Shown in pieces: positions 1 through 7,919 of a DNA stretch of 64,000 nucleotides. A model generated the notes under the pieces. The model was not told where the DNA came from. It ran no database searches and saw only the letters and a program-made list of their open reading frames with translations. Within the stretch, counting starts at the first letter, position 1; the number at the start of each line of letters is the position of its first letter. The DNA is from Corynebacterium jeikeium (GTDB taxonomy: Bacteria > Actinomycetota > Actinomycetes > Mycobacteriales > Mycobacteriaceae): positions 1,426,001 to 1,490,000 of the forward strand of contig NZ_CP063195.1 of assembly GCF_028609885.1 (NCBI RefSeq), in the 5' to 3' direction. Both the position numbers and the translations under genes were made by a program.

Positions 1-262
1 CGTAATCCATCAGCGCCCAGACGGCGTGCTCGCGGGAGGAGCCAGTTCCGAAGTCCGGGCCGGCCACCAGCACGGAGGCGTTCTTGTAGGGCTCCTGGTT
101 CAGGATGAACTCCGGGTCCTTGCGCCAGCCGGCGAACAGGCCGTCTTCGAATCCGGTGCGGGTCACGCGCTTCAGGTAGACGGCGGGGATGATCTGGTCG
201 GTGTCGACGTTAGAGCGGTTCAGGGGTGCCGCCACGCCAGTGTGGGTGTTGAACTTTTCCAT
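1..262 (-). CDS. leuD: 3-isopropylmalate dehydratase small subunit, 3' end outside the window
   Basis: The 5' 87 codons of LeuD are visible; the rest lies left of the window. LeuD pairs with LeuC to isomerise 2-isopropylmalate to 3-isopropylmalate in leucine synthesis in the cytoplasm. The reading begins [20 protein letters not shown] and shows the family block [11 protein letters not shown] followed by [17 protein letters not shown], which forms part of the active site. The ATG at 262 lies downstream of leuC on the same strand, with a spacer of about 110 bases containing a run of nine A and five T. Co-transcription with leuC is expected. Confidence 0.95.
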   Translation of the reverse strand, partial: MEKFNTHTGVAAPLNRSNVDTDQIIPAVYLKRVTRTGFEDGLFAGWRKDPEFILNQEPYKNASVLVAGPDFGTGSSREHAVWALMDY

Positions 263-371
263 GGTGTTCTCTTCTGCTTTCTGCTCCCCCACCTGCTATT
301 TAGGTCGCTGGCGGGGAGGCTCGAAAAAAAAATTTTTGGGCGGGTCTTGTGCGGGTATCTAGCGGTCTGTT

Positions 372-1793
372 TTACAGATCCGCCGGACCTGCAAGGTGGC
401 CCGTCACGGCGGTGGCGGCGGCAACTGGCGGGGAGACCAGGTGCGTGCGCCCGCCCTTGCCCTGGCGGCCTTCGAAGTTTCGGTTGGATGTGGAAGCCGA
501 ACGCTCGCCCGGGGCAAGCTGGTCCGGGTTCATGCCTAGGCACATGGAGCAACCTGCGGTGCGCCACTCCGCCCCGGCGTCAATAAAGATCTGATCGAGC
601 CCCTCTTCTTCCGCTTGCATCTTCACCCGCGTGGAGGAAGGAACAACGATCATGCGCGTGCCGTCGGCGACGGTGCGGCCCTTGAGGACGTCCGCGGCGG
701 CGCGCAGGTCCTCGATGCGGGAATTGGTGCAGGAGCCGAGGAAGACCGTGTCGATCTTGATGTCGCGCAACGGGGTGCCGGGCTGAAGGTCCATGTACTC
801 CATGGCGCGTTCGGCGGCGAGGCGGTCGTTGTCGTTGGTGAAGTCCTCCAGCTGCGGGATTGCTTCCGCCAGTGGAAGGCCTTGGCCGGGGTTGGTTCCC
901 CAGGTGACGAAGGGGGTCAGCGCGGAGCCGTCGATGTGGACGACGGTATCGAACTGCGCGTCGTCGTCGGTGCGCAGGGACTTCCAATACTCCACGGCTG
1001 CGTCCCAGTCCGCGCCCTTCGGCGCGTGCGGGCGGCCTTCGAGGTAGTCGAAAGTCACCTGGTCGGGGGCGATCATACCCGCGCGGGCGCCGGCCTCGAT
1101 GGACATGTTGCACATCGTCATGCGGGCTTCCATGGACAGCTTCTCGATGGCCTCGCCGCGGTACTCGATGATGTGCCCCTGGCCGCCGCCGGTGCCGATC
1201 TTGGCGATGATGGCCAGGATCAGGTCCTTGGAGGTCACGTCCGGCTGCAGTTCGCCGGAGACCTCGATGGCCATGGTCTTGAAAGGCTTCAGTGGCAGGG
1301 TCTGGGTGGCCAGGACATGCTCGACTTCGCTGGTGCCGATGCCCATGGCGATGGAGCCGAAGGCGCCGTGGGTGGAGGTGTGCGAGTCACCGCAGACGAC
1401 CGTCATGCCGGGCTGGGTCAGGCCCAGTTGCGGGCCGACGGTGTGGACGATGCCCTGTTCAATGTCGCCCATGGAGTGCAGGCGGATGCCGAATTCTTTG
1501 GCGTTGTCGCGCAGGGTAGATACCTGCAGGCGGCTGGTGGGCTCCTGGATTTCCTGCAGGTCGCCGGTCTTCACGCCGATGGTGGGCACGTTGTGGTCCT
1601 CGGTGGCGATGGTCAGATCCGGGCGGCGGACTTTGCGGCCGGCCTGTCGCAGGCCGTCGAAGGCCTGGGGCGAGGTAACCTCATGAACCAGGTGCAGGTC
1701 GATGTACAGCAGGTCGGGTCCGCCGTTTTCGCCCGCTGCGACGATGTGGTCGCGCCAGACTTTTTCCGCGAGGGTTAAGGGTTGGTTCGTCAC
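372..1793 (-). CDS. leuC: 3-isopropylmalate dehydratase large subunit
   Basis: LeuC is the aconitase-type [4Fe-4S] large subunit of isopropylmalate isomerase (473 residues from the chosen start). Cluster ligands are visible as the cysteine of [13 protein letters not shown] and the two cysteines of [14 protein letters not shown]. The start is the GTG at 1793, giving [18 protein letters not shown], because an AGAGGAGAG Shine-Dalgarno lies five to six bases upstream and this matches known LeuC N-termini. The frame stays open to a GTG at 1826, but that start falls inside the operator palindrome. It is transcribed divergently from ltbR and would be under its control. Confidence 0.96.
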   Translation of the reverse strand: MTNQPLTLAEKVWRDHIVAAGENGGPDLLYIDLHLVHEVTSPQAFDGLRQAGRKVRRPDLTIATEDHNVPTIGVKTGDLQEIQEPTSRLQVSTLRDNAKEFGIRLHSMGDIEQGIVHTVGPQLGLTQPGMTVVCGDSHTSTHGAFGSIAMGIGTSEVEHVLATQTLPLKPFKTMAIEVSGELQPDVTSKDLILAIIAKIGTGGGQGHIIEYRGEAIEKLSMEARMTMCNMSIEAGARAGMIAPDQVTFDYLEGRPHAPKGADWDAAVEYWKSLRTDDDAQFDTVVHIDGSALTPFVTWGTNPGQGLPLAEAIPQLEDFTNDNDRLAAERAMEYMDLQPGTPLRDIKIDTVFLGSCTNSRIEDLRAAADVLKGRTVADGTRMIVVPSSTRVKMQAEEEGLDQIFIDAGAEWRTAGCSMCLGMNPDQLAPGERSASTSNRNFEGRQGKGGRTHLVSPPVAAATAVTGHLAGPADL

Positions 1794-1812
1794 GGTCTCT
1801 CCTCTGTGTCCG

Positions 1813-1842
1813 CTATACAGTTCCACTGGATGGAATGTATAG
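1813..1842. promoter_or_regulatory. Palindromic operator between leuC and ltbR, overlapping both promoters
   Basis: The arms CTATACAGTTCCA (1813-1825) and TGGAATGTATAG (1831-1842) form an imperfect inverted repeat with one extra base in the left arm. TATAGT at 1838-1843 fits a -10 hexamer that would start the ltbR transcript at or next to its ATG (1852), making a leaderless mRNA. On the other strand TATAGC at 1817-1812 fits a leuC -10. A repressor bound here would block both promoters, which fits autoregulation by the IclR-family product plus control of leuCD. The binding itself is inferred. Confidence 0.7.
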
Positions 1843-1851
1843 TATCAAATC

Positions 1852-2586
1852 ATGGGACACAATACGGAAATTCCCGCAACTAGCGGCATTCAAGTTTTGG
1901 ACCGAGCGATCTTCATCCTATCGGTCATCGCAGCAGAACCTCGCAACCTTTCCGACCTGTGCGCCATCACGGGCCTGCCGCGCGCCACTGCGCACCGTAT
2001 CGCCGTCGCACTGGAAAAGCACCGGTTGATCGAGCGCGGGGCCGACGGTGCGTGGGTCACTGGCCCAGCCCTGTCCGAGATGGCACCGTCTACCTCTTCT
2101 CGTTTGGAGGACGCCGCAGAGTTCATCCTCCCCGACCTCATGGCAAAGACTGGCGAGTCCGTGCAGCTATATCGCCTTTCCGGAATGGAACGCGTGTGCA
2201 TCGCCAACGCCGAACCCGCCACCGGTCTGCGCGATACCGTGCCGATTGGTCACCGCATGACATTGAACGCGGGCTCCGCAGCCAAGCTGTTGGTTGCCTA
2301 TGCGCCGGAGGCATTCCAGAACCAGGTTTTGCCGGACGCCGCGTACACGCGCGAGGACTTGGAGAAGATTGCCGACGAAGGGATCGCAGAATCCTCCGCC
2401 GAGCGCGACCCCTCCCTGGCTTCGGCCTCCGTGCCGATCTTCGGGTCGGATATGCCGAACCGCACAGTCATCGCCTGCCTTTCCATCTCTGGCCCCGTGG
2501 CGCGCATGGGCGACCACCCGGCGGAGAAGTTCGGCGCGGACTTAAAGGAATCCGCCCGCCAGCTGGAGAACCTGCTGCGGAAGTAG
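1852..2586 (+). CDS. ltbR: IclR-family regulator of leucine/tryptophan synthesis genes (LtbR-like)
   Basis: A 244-residue IclR-family repressor. The N-terminal winged helix-turn-helix is seen at about residues 12-65 (LSDLCAITGLPRATAHRIAV), followed by the effector-binding domain with the typical middle block GHRMTLNAGSAAKLLVAYAP. Divergence from leuC across one palindrome is the arrangement of LtbR in corynebacteria, a repressor of leuB, leuCD and trp genes; assignment rests on this synteny and resemblance. The ATG at 1852 has no Shine-Dalgarno and a -10 element ends eight bases upstream, so translation is probably leaderless. Confidence 0.9.
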   Translation: MGHNTEIPATSGIQVLDRAIFILSVIAAEPRNLSDLCAITGLPRATAHRIAVALEKHRLIERGADGAWVTGPALSEMAPSTSSRLEDAAEFILPDLMAKTGESVQLYRLSGMERVCIANAEPATGLRDTVPIGHRMTLNAGSAAKLLVAYAPEAFQNQVLPDAAYTREDLEKIADEGIAESSAERDPSLASASVPIFGSDMPNRTVIACLSISGPVARMGDHPAEKFGADLKESARQLENLLRK

Positions 2587-2590
2587 CTAC

Positions 2591-2732
2591 TCCCCGAGAC
2601 CGTTTGGGGTTCCGTGTGGACCCGCGACGGCCTGGCCCGCCGCGACCGCAGCCTGCTGCCCTGTCGGCTATGAAGGTCGCCCAGGAGATCTTGGTCGCGG
2701 AGCTCGGCCCGCTGGAGAACGACGACAAGTAG
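2591..2732 (+). pseudogene. Remnant of a carboxymuconolactone decarboxylase-family gene
   Basis: Just after ltbR one frame reads PETVWGSVWTRDGLARRDRS, which resembles the conserved core of carboxymuconolactone decarboxylases (typically WGTVWTRPGLDRRTRSL). About 20 bases later another frame reads LSAMKVAQEILVAELG, which resembles the family C-terminus. The roughly 60 residues normally between these blocks are missing and the frame changes, so this is a collapsed gene. The match is from memory of the family pattern. Confidence 0.55.
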
Positions 2733-2748
2733 CGGCGGGCTGGATGCG

Positions 2749-3123
2749 CTAGGTCCGTGGCAGCTCACGCCACTCCACGGTCAGCTCGCTGGCGCCGTGG
2801 GGTTCCCCAGCCTCGGCGCGTTCGGCTAGGAACTCGTAGAGGTTCTGAGTGCCGTCCTCGATTCCGTCGGCCACGTCCTCGCCGGCGGAGGTGATGTCCA
2901 CCAGCGCCGGGCCGGACGTATCGGTGGGGTTGGCCAGTTCGGCGCCCCAGCCGCCCTCACCCCGCCGGCCGTCCTCATCCGCAGAAAGGGTACGGAGCCA
3001 GGCTTCGGCTGAAGTGTGGGCGTCCATACCAAAAACAGCGGCGCGGACAGTGGCGGGCGTGCCATCGTTGCCGGGTGGGGTGCCCCAGAGCCAGTCCAGG
3101 TTTACGCGATATGGGGAGAGAAT
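2749..3123 (-). CDS. Hypothetical protein of about 124 residues, possible ATT start
   Basis: The protein reads LSPYRVNLDWLWGTPPGN near its start and ends with LTVEWRELPRT; no family is recognised. Codon use looks coding and the strand is opposite to the next gene. No ATG, GTG or TTG lies close to a ribosome binding site. The only well placed Shine-Dalgarno (AAGGAG) is six bases before an ATT at 3123, so ATT is proposed as start. Upstream in-frame starts would run into the divergent DUF1707 gene. The short divergent spacer (about 27 bases) must hold both promoters. Confidence 0.6.
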   Translation of the reverse strand: MLSPYRVNLDWLWGTPPGNDGTPATVRAAVFGMDAHTSAEAWLRTLSADEDGRRGEGGWGAELANPTDTSGPALVDITSAGEDVADGIEDGTQNLYEFLAERAEAGEPHGASELTVEWRELPRT

Positions 3124-3150
3124 GGGGGACTCCTTTAGTAGGGTAAAAAT

Positions 3151-3843
3151 ATGAGCGATTACAAGGACAAGCGCTGCACTGACCAGGAACGATCCGCCGC
3201 TGTGGAGGTGCTGTCCGGTGCCATGGCCGATGGGCAGTTGACCCTCACGGAGTTCGACGAGCGGTCGGGCAAGGCGCATGCTGCGACCCAGCGTAGCGAG
3301 TTGGTGGACTTGCTGGATGATCTAGTGGACGAGCCTGCGGGGTTGCTCTTTGGACCTGGCGCGAGCACTGCGGTTGCGCACCGCGCGCCGAGTGACGCGG
3401 AGTGGACTGCTCACCAGGCTTCGGACGCCCAACGCCACCGCGAAATGGTACTTGCGCGGTCGCGTTCACTGGTGACTGGCGGGGGCTCCGAGACGGGCTT
3501 CAGCCTGGCGATATTCGGCGGGGTGACGAAGGCGGCGTGGCAGGTGCCGAAGGCTCACTGGAACTTCAATATTTTCGGAGGTTCGGACTTTGACCTGCGG
3601 GATTGCCGATTTAACGATCCGGTTACCACGCTGTGGCTGAATAGCTGCTTTGGCGGTGCGGATGTTCTGGTGCCGGAGGGCGTGCGTATTGAAATGGGTG
3701 GCCTAGGCATTTTCGGCGGCAACGAACTGGTGGTGGAGAACGGCGCGATCCACCCGAATAGCTTGCCGGAGGACGCTCCCCTGCTGTTGATCCGCGGGCT
3801 GTCGATCTTCGGCGGCGTGACCGTGAAGGTAGTGCGGGGTTAG
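3151..3843 (+). CDS. DUF1707 / LiaF-like envelope-stress domain protein
   Basis: 230 residues. Residues about 5-58 (RCTDQERSAAVEVLSGAMAD and on to ELVDLLDDL) form a DUF1707 (SHOCT-like) domain. The C-terminal half repeats the IFGG motif four times (AIFGGVTKA, NIFGGSDFD, GIFGGNELV, SIFGGVTVK), the pattern of the LiaF-type cell-wall-active antibiotic response domain. No membrane segment is present, so it is likely a cytoplasmic or membrane-associated regulator of envelope stress. TAGGGT at about 3139-3144 is a possible -10 that would give a leaderless transcript from the ATG. Confidence 0.85.
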   Translation: MSDYKDKRCTDQERSAAVEVLSGAMADGQLTLTEFDERSGKAHAATQRSELVDLLDDLVDEPAGLLFGPGASTAVAHRAPSDAEWTAHQASDAQRHREMVLARSRSLVTGGGSETGFSLAIFGGVTKAAWQVPKAHWNFNIFGGSDFDLRDCRFNDPVTTLWLNSCFGGADVLVPEGVRIEMGGLGIFGGNELVVENGAIHPNSLPEDAPLLLIRGLSIFGGVTVKVVRG

Positions 3844-4104
3844 GTGCAACTTAGAACAGTCACACCGTCAGCCAAACCGAAGAAACCTTGCACGATAGCC
3901 AATTAAGCTCCTTCTCGAGGTAAGTCAAGCTATAAATCAGCGAAACCCCGATTTTCAACTACCAGCAAGAACTAGGTTTCCGCAAGAACCAACTCGCGAC
4001 AAAACAACCCCCGAGAAAAACTTTTAAGGAGAGTACACTGCCAACGATTCGACTTCGGGGTAAAATTGATACCAGTCTTAACTAACGAACCACCTGGAGC
4101 ACCA

Positions 4105-5805
4105 ATGACAAGAACTACGAACTTCGACCACGACACGCTCGCCCATCTACTGCAAGACAGGAAGCTGTCAATCCCTGATTTTCAGCGTAGTTACTCCTGG
4201 ACCGAGGAAAACGTCGATGACTACTGGAACGATATTACACGCGCAATGGAGGATCAGGAAGACTATTTCCTAGGAACAGTAGTCCTTGCCGATATCAACC
4301 AGTCAGACGGAAGACAATTCATAGTCGACGGACAACAAAGAATAGTAACAACCGCACTAACCCTGTATTCCATTAGCCGAGCTGTAGGTGAACTCGGTAA
4401 AGAAAAAGCACAGAAAAAGATTTTTAGCGATTTCATCGCAGACTATGACCTCGAAAAAGAAAAAGAGGAAGCTAAGCTACAACTAAGCAGAGACGACCAA
4501 TTCTACTACGATAGAATAATTAATGGCGCATCTTTAGATGAGCTCATTCAGGAGTCCAAAAATGATCGAAACAGGTCAAATCTAATTAATGCGTACGCAA
4601 GAATAACGGAACAGATTGAAATCTATAAAGGGAAAGATCATGCATATGAAAAACTAATTTCCCTCAAAAACTTTCTTGCAAAAGACGCCCAAGTTCTATT
4701 GGCCGTTGCCTCCGGACTTTCTGAAGCCTATGTCATTTTCGAGACCCTTAACGATCGCGGAGCTGCCCTTACTACCGCAGATCTTTTAAAAAATTTCTTC
4801 CTCAGCTCCGCCGGCGACGATAAGGTGGCAGACGCTTTGAAAGCTTGGACGACAATCGCCTCATACTTCGACAAATCCGACGAGCTGGTCAAATTCATTA
4901 AGGCAGACTATACATCACGGTGGGGTCAAGTAAAGAAAAAGGATCTATATAAAGCCCTTCAAGCAAAGCTCGAAAGAAAAGGAGATGCTACCTTAGATTA
5001 CCTCCGGAATCTTGAAAGCTCATTAAAGATCTACGACGCACTACGCTCTTTTGATTCCCCGTATTGGTCGAGCATTTCCGAAGATGTAAGAGATGAGATC
5101 ATTGCACATCGTCGCTTCGCCCTAGAAGCTCCCAATGCAATGTTCCTTGCTGCACTGCGAAATTGGAGACCCAAAGAGTCTACCAAACTCATCAAAATTG
5201 CTACCACTTGGTCCATCAGGGCAGCCCTTTCAGGAATAATGGGTGGCGGAACAGCTGAGAGAATTTATGGCGATGTTGCTGCTAAGATCGACGCCGGAGA
5301 ACTTAAAAATGCCACAGATGTAGAAGCGTGGTTCTTTGACAAAAACTTCGTTCCATCCGATAATCAATTCCGCAGCGCTCTGCTCACCGTTAACGATAAA
5401 AGCATGAGCCGAGTCAAGTATCTGCTAGCTAAGATCGAACTCGCATACTGGAAACGCATCGGAAAAAATGTGGAGTCTTTCCCTTCCTGGGACGCAAAGT
5501 CTATCACTGTCGAGCATATCGTAGCGAACTCCAAGAAGATTGCCGTCGATATAAATGATAATAGAAGTGTCGTCAAGGAGTATCAGCATGCACTTCCAAA
5601 TTTGACGCTTTTTGAACGTTCACTCAATAATGCAGCAGCCGATGCCGAATTTTCCATTAAGAAGGAGACTTATAGAGAATCTGGGTTCGAGTTGACAAAA
5701 AAGTTATATGACTTGGACTCATTTGAGGACCAGGAAATGGAAGATCGCTGTGAAATGATTTTGGATCTTGCTCTAGAGGCTTGGCCGTTCCCCCACAAGC
5801 GATGA
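4105..5805 (+). CDS. GmrSD-like type IV restriction protein (DUF262 + DUF1524)
   Basis: 566 residues from the ATG at 4105; a TTG at 4066 is in frame but the ATG follows a GGAG box. The N-terminal DUF262 domain shows SIPDFQRSYSW and FIVDGQQRIVTTALTL, the ParB-like NTPase/nuclease signature of GmrS. The C-terminal DUF1524 domain shows the HNH-type block SITVEHIVANSKK and HALPNLTLFERSLNNA. Such fused proteins restrict phage DNA carrying modified cytosines. The gene and its 260-base AT-rich upstream region are far richer in A+T than neighbours, which indicates horizontal acquisition. It stands alone without a partner. Confidence 0.87.
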   Translation: MTRTTNFDHDTLAHLLQDRKLSIPDFQRSYSWTEENVDDYWNDITRAMEDQEDYFLGTVVLADINQSDGRQFIVDGQQRIVTTALTLYSISRAVGELGKEKAQKKIFSDFIADYDLEKEKEEAKLQLSRDDQFYYDRIINGASLDELIQESKNDRNRSNLINAYARITEQIEIYKGKDHAYEKLISLKNFLAKDAQVLLAVASGLSEAYVIFETLNDRGAALTTADLLKNFFLSSAGDDKVADALKAWTTIASYFDKSDELVKFIKADYTSRWGQVKKKDLYKALQAKLERKGDATLDYLRNLESSLKIYDALRSFDSPYWSSISEDVRDEIIAHRRFALEAPNAMFLAALRNWRPKESTKLIKIATTWSIRAALSGIMGGGTAERIYGDVAAKIDAGELKNATDVEAWFFDKNFVPSDNQFRSALLTVNDKSMSRVKYLLAKIELAYWKRIGKNVESFPSWDAKSITVEHIVANSKKIAVDINDNRSVVKEYQHALPNLTLFERSLNNAAADAEFSIKKETYRESGFELTKKLYDLDSFEDQEMEDRCEMILDLALEAWPFPHKR

Positions 5806-6197
5806 AAGCCCTAGCGGCACTATTAGAACACCTGACAATCTGTGGTCAAAATACGTACAATCGAGTTTCATGCTATGAGGGTTGGTCTAACCTTTATAAT
5901 GACAGCAGATTCAAATGGGCATTATGATGGGTACACTAGAATAAAAAATCATAGCCCCGTTACCTTGTGAGCGTCCCTGATAATGGGGATAGTCGCTGGT
6001 CCCGGTATGGCTTACTTGCCCTGTAGTTTCCATAATCCGGGAGTGTTGCCGCCGGGTGCCAGGACTTTCGATGACAGCTGATAGGGACACGGCCAGTTTC
6101 AAACTAGGTCTCTTTGTAACGTGGGTGCTTGCAACGAAGGTCATGACGCCAGCGACTGGAACAACGCCATACCCATCTCGTTTTCTAGGAGCTCATC
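5806..6197 (+). other. Non-coding left end of an IS110-family element, candidate bridge RNA region
   Basis: No gene is seen here. The 300 bases before the IS110 transposase start are GC-mixed and rich in short inverted segments (for example around 5975-6060 and 6060-6130). IS110-family elements of this layout encode a structured bridge RNA in the non-coding left end, upstream of the recombinase, that specifies target and donor. I infer that such an RNA lies between about 5920 and 6190; its fold was not computed. The transposase is destroyed, so it would be a relic. Confidence 0.4.
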
Positions 6198-6540
6198 ATG
6201 TCTCCGGAGCATTCCATCGACATATTCCTTGGCCTAGACGTCGGCAAATCTGAACACCACGCCTGCGCCTTAGACCGTGATGGCAACAAGGTCTTCGACA
6301 AACCGTTGCCCCAACTCGAATCCGAACTAGCAGGCGTTTTTCACCAGCTTCAGGAGCTTGGAACCGTGCTCGTGATCGTCGACCAACCCAACACCATCGG
6401 CGCACTACCGATTGCTGTAGCCCGGGACTGCGGCTGCGAAGTCGGATACCTGCCAGGTCTTGCGATGCGCAAAGTCTCAGATCTCTACCCAGGACGTGCA
6501 AAAACAGACAAACGCGACGCATTCATCATCGCCGACACTG
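6198..6540 (+). pseudogene. IS110-family transposase, 5' fragment cut by an IS3 insertion
   Basis: About 114 residues of a DEDD recombinase: FLGLDVGKSEHHACALD carries the first catalytic aspartate, VIVDQPNTIGALPIAVARDC and GRAKTDKRDAFIIADT carry further conserved acidic residues. An AGGAG box precedes the ATG at 6198. The frame is broken by the IS3 element that begins at about 6539. A short stretch after that element (7843-7915) reads TAPHTLNNLRDK, similar to the block that should follow IIADT, so the target gene may continue briefly there. The C-terminal domain with the conserved serine is absent. Confidence 0.85.
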
Positions 6541-6568
6541 AAGCGTCCAGGGTTTAGTTCCGCTTCTT

Positions 6569-7477
6569 TTACGACCCTGTGTTGATGGGCTCGGTGAGAT
6601 AGTACTCGGTTTCCACTTCCTGTGGGGTGGCGTAATCCAATGCTTCGTGAAGTCGCTTGGTGTTCCACCAATGAACCCACCGCAAGGTGGCCAGTTCAAC
6701 TTCTCCGACCGATGTCCACGGACCTTGGGCATGAATCAATTCTGCTTTGTAGAGACCATTAACCGTTTCGGCGAGAGCGTTGTCATAAGAATCACCGACC
6801 GTTCCCACACTGGGCCGAATTCCGGCTTGCGCCAAGGCCGTGGAATACTTCAACGACACGTACTGACTACCCCGGTCACTGTGGTGAATCAGCTGGCTTC
6901 CATGAACCCGGCCGGCCGCCGTGAGAGCATGCTCCAACGCCTCCATCGGCAGCGCATCGGTACGCATCGTCGAGCGAGTGGCAACACCAACGATTTTCCG
7001 GTTGTAGACATCCACGACAAACGCGGTGTAGGCGAAGCCAGACAAAGTACGAACGTAGGTAATGTCGGACACCCACAGCCGCCCAGGGGCCTGGGCACGA
7101 AAGTTGCGTTGAACCACATCGGGGCGACGATCCGATACTTTCGCACTCATCGTTGTTACTGGATTACGCCCACGGCGCCGACCGCTGACACCCGCTAGGT
7201 TCATCAGGCGTGCGGTCTTATCGCGGCCGATAGGAAAGCCCTCGCGGTTCATCGCGTGCCACATCTTGCAGATTCCGTAAACCGAGAAATTCTCTGCATG
7301 CACACGCTGGATCTCTGGGATAAGCAGGCTATCACTTAAAGCCCTCGCACTGGGCGCACGTGTAGTGGCTTTACGGTAGCCGCGTGAGGTGATGAATCCA
7401 CGATCTGCCTGTTTCAAAACACGGCAGATGGCCTCGACCCCAAATTGCTCCTTGTATTCATCGATGTAGGAGATCAT
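6569..7477 (-). CDS. IS3-family transposase OrfB (DDE integrase)
   Basis: 302 residues with an N-terminal HTH_21 region (GICKMWHAMNREGFPIGRDK) and an rve/DDE integrase core: WVSDITYVRT holds the first aspartate, HHSDRGSQYVS the second, and the glutamate lies in SYDNALAETVNGLYKAELI. Its ATG overlaps the orfA stop in an ATGA junction, so OrfB may be made by coupling or by frameshifting as in other IS3 elements. All core residues are present, so this copy could be active. Confidence 0.95.
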   Translation of the reverse strand: MISYIDEYKEQFGVEAICRVLKQADRGFITSRGYRKATTRAPSARALSDSLLIPEIQRVHAENFSVYGICKMWHAMNREGFPIGRDKTARLMNLAGVSGRRRGRNPVTTMSAKVSDRRPDVVQRNFRAQAPGRLWVSDITYVRTLSGFAYTAFVVDVYNRKIVGVATRSTMRTDALPMEALEHALTAAGRVHGSQLIHHSDRGSQYVSLKYSTALAQAGIRPSVGTVGDSYDNALAETVNGLYKAELIHAQGPWTSVGEVELATLRWVHWWNTKRLHEALDYATPQEVETEYYLTEPINTGS

Positions 7478-7794
7478 TTGGTCGTGGGTCGGTCGAGTTC
7501 CGCTGCGAAAAAAGCCCAGGCAGTCTTGAGGATTCCATTTGCTCGTTTCAGCTCGCGGTTTTCGCGGCGTAGCCGTTTGAGCTCTTCTTCCATGGTTTCA
7601 CCATCAGAAGGTGATGTCTGCTCTTCGGCTGCGATGCTGTCGCGGTACCAGGCGCGCAACGTGTGGTGGGACACGCCAAGGAGTTCGCCGACTTCCTCGT
7701 AAGCGCGTTGCCGTGAACAAGACTCCAGACGCACGATCTCATGGATTTGACGAACCGCCTTTTCCTTGAATTCGGCGGAATACTTTCTGGGCAT
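7474..7794 (-). CDS. IS3-family transposase OrfA (HTH protein)
   Basis: 106 residues. Begins MPRKYSAEFKEKAVRQIHEI, an HTH_Tnp_1 domain, with recognition-helix region LLGVSHHTLRAWYRDSI. The C-terminal half (EEELKRLRRENRELKRANGI) is a leucine-zipper-like coiled coil typical of IS3 OrfA. It overlaps orfB by four bases. Confidence 0.95.
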   Translation of the reverse strand: MPRKYSAEFKEKAVRQIHEIVRLESCSRQRAYEEVGELLGVSHHTLRAWYRDSIAAEEQTSPSDGETMEEELKRLRRENRELKRANGILKTAWAFFAAELDRPTTK

Positions 7795-7919
7795 AGTGCC
7801 AATCCTTCCTCAGCAGAGGTAGGAACTAAACCCAGGACACTTACCATAGCCAATCTCACCGCGCCACATACCCTGAACAATTTGCGTGATAAGACCGTTC
7901 ATTTATGGAATCGATCAAA

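Larger units (their letters stand above)
6539..7842 (-). mobile_element. IS3-family insertion sequence, copy 1, apparently intact
   Basis: Terminal inverted repeats are readable: GCGTCCAGGGTTTAGTTCC at the left (about 6544) and its partner GGAACTAAACCCAGGACACT at the right (7822-7841). The element holds orfA and orfB on the minus strand. It interrupts the IS110 transposase. A second, degenerate copy of the same family lies at 9385-10469 in opposite orientation, so the pair brackets the MrcB-N/DUF3883 gene like a composite transposon. No clear target duplication was found, and the outermost bases are uncertain. Confidence 0.9.

Noticed and set aside
615-1778. Long plus-strand frame opposite leuC
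   Set aside because: It is the antisense shadow of leuC in GC-rich DNA; it has no start signal and no recognisable domain.
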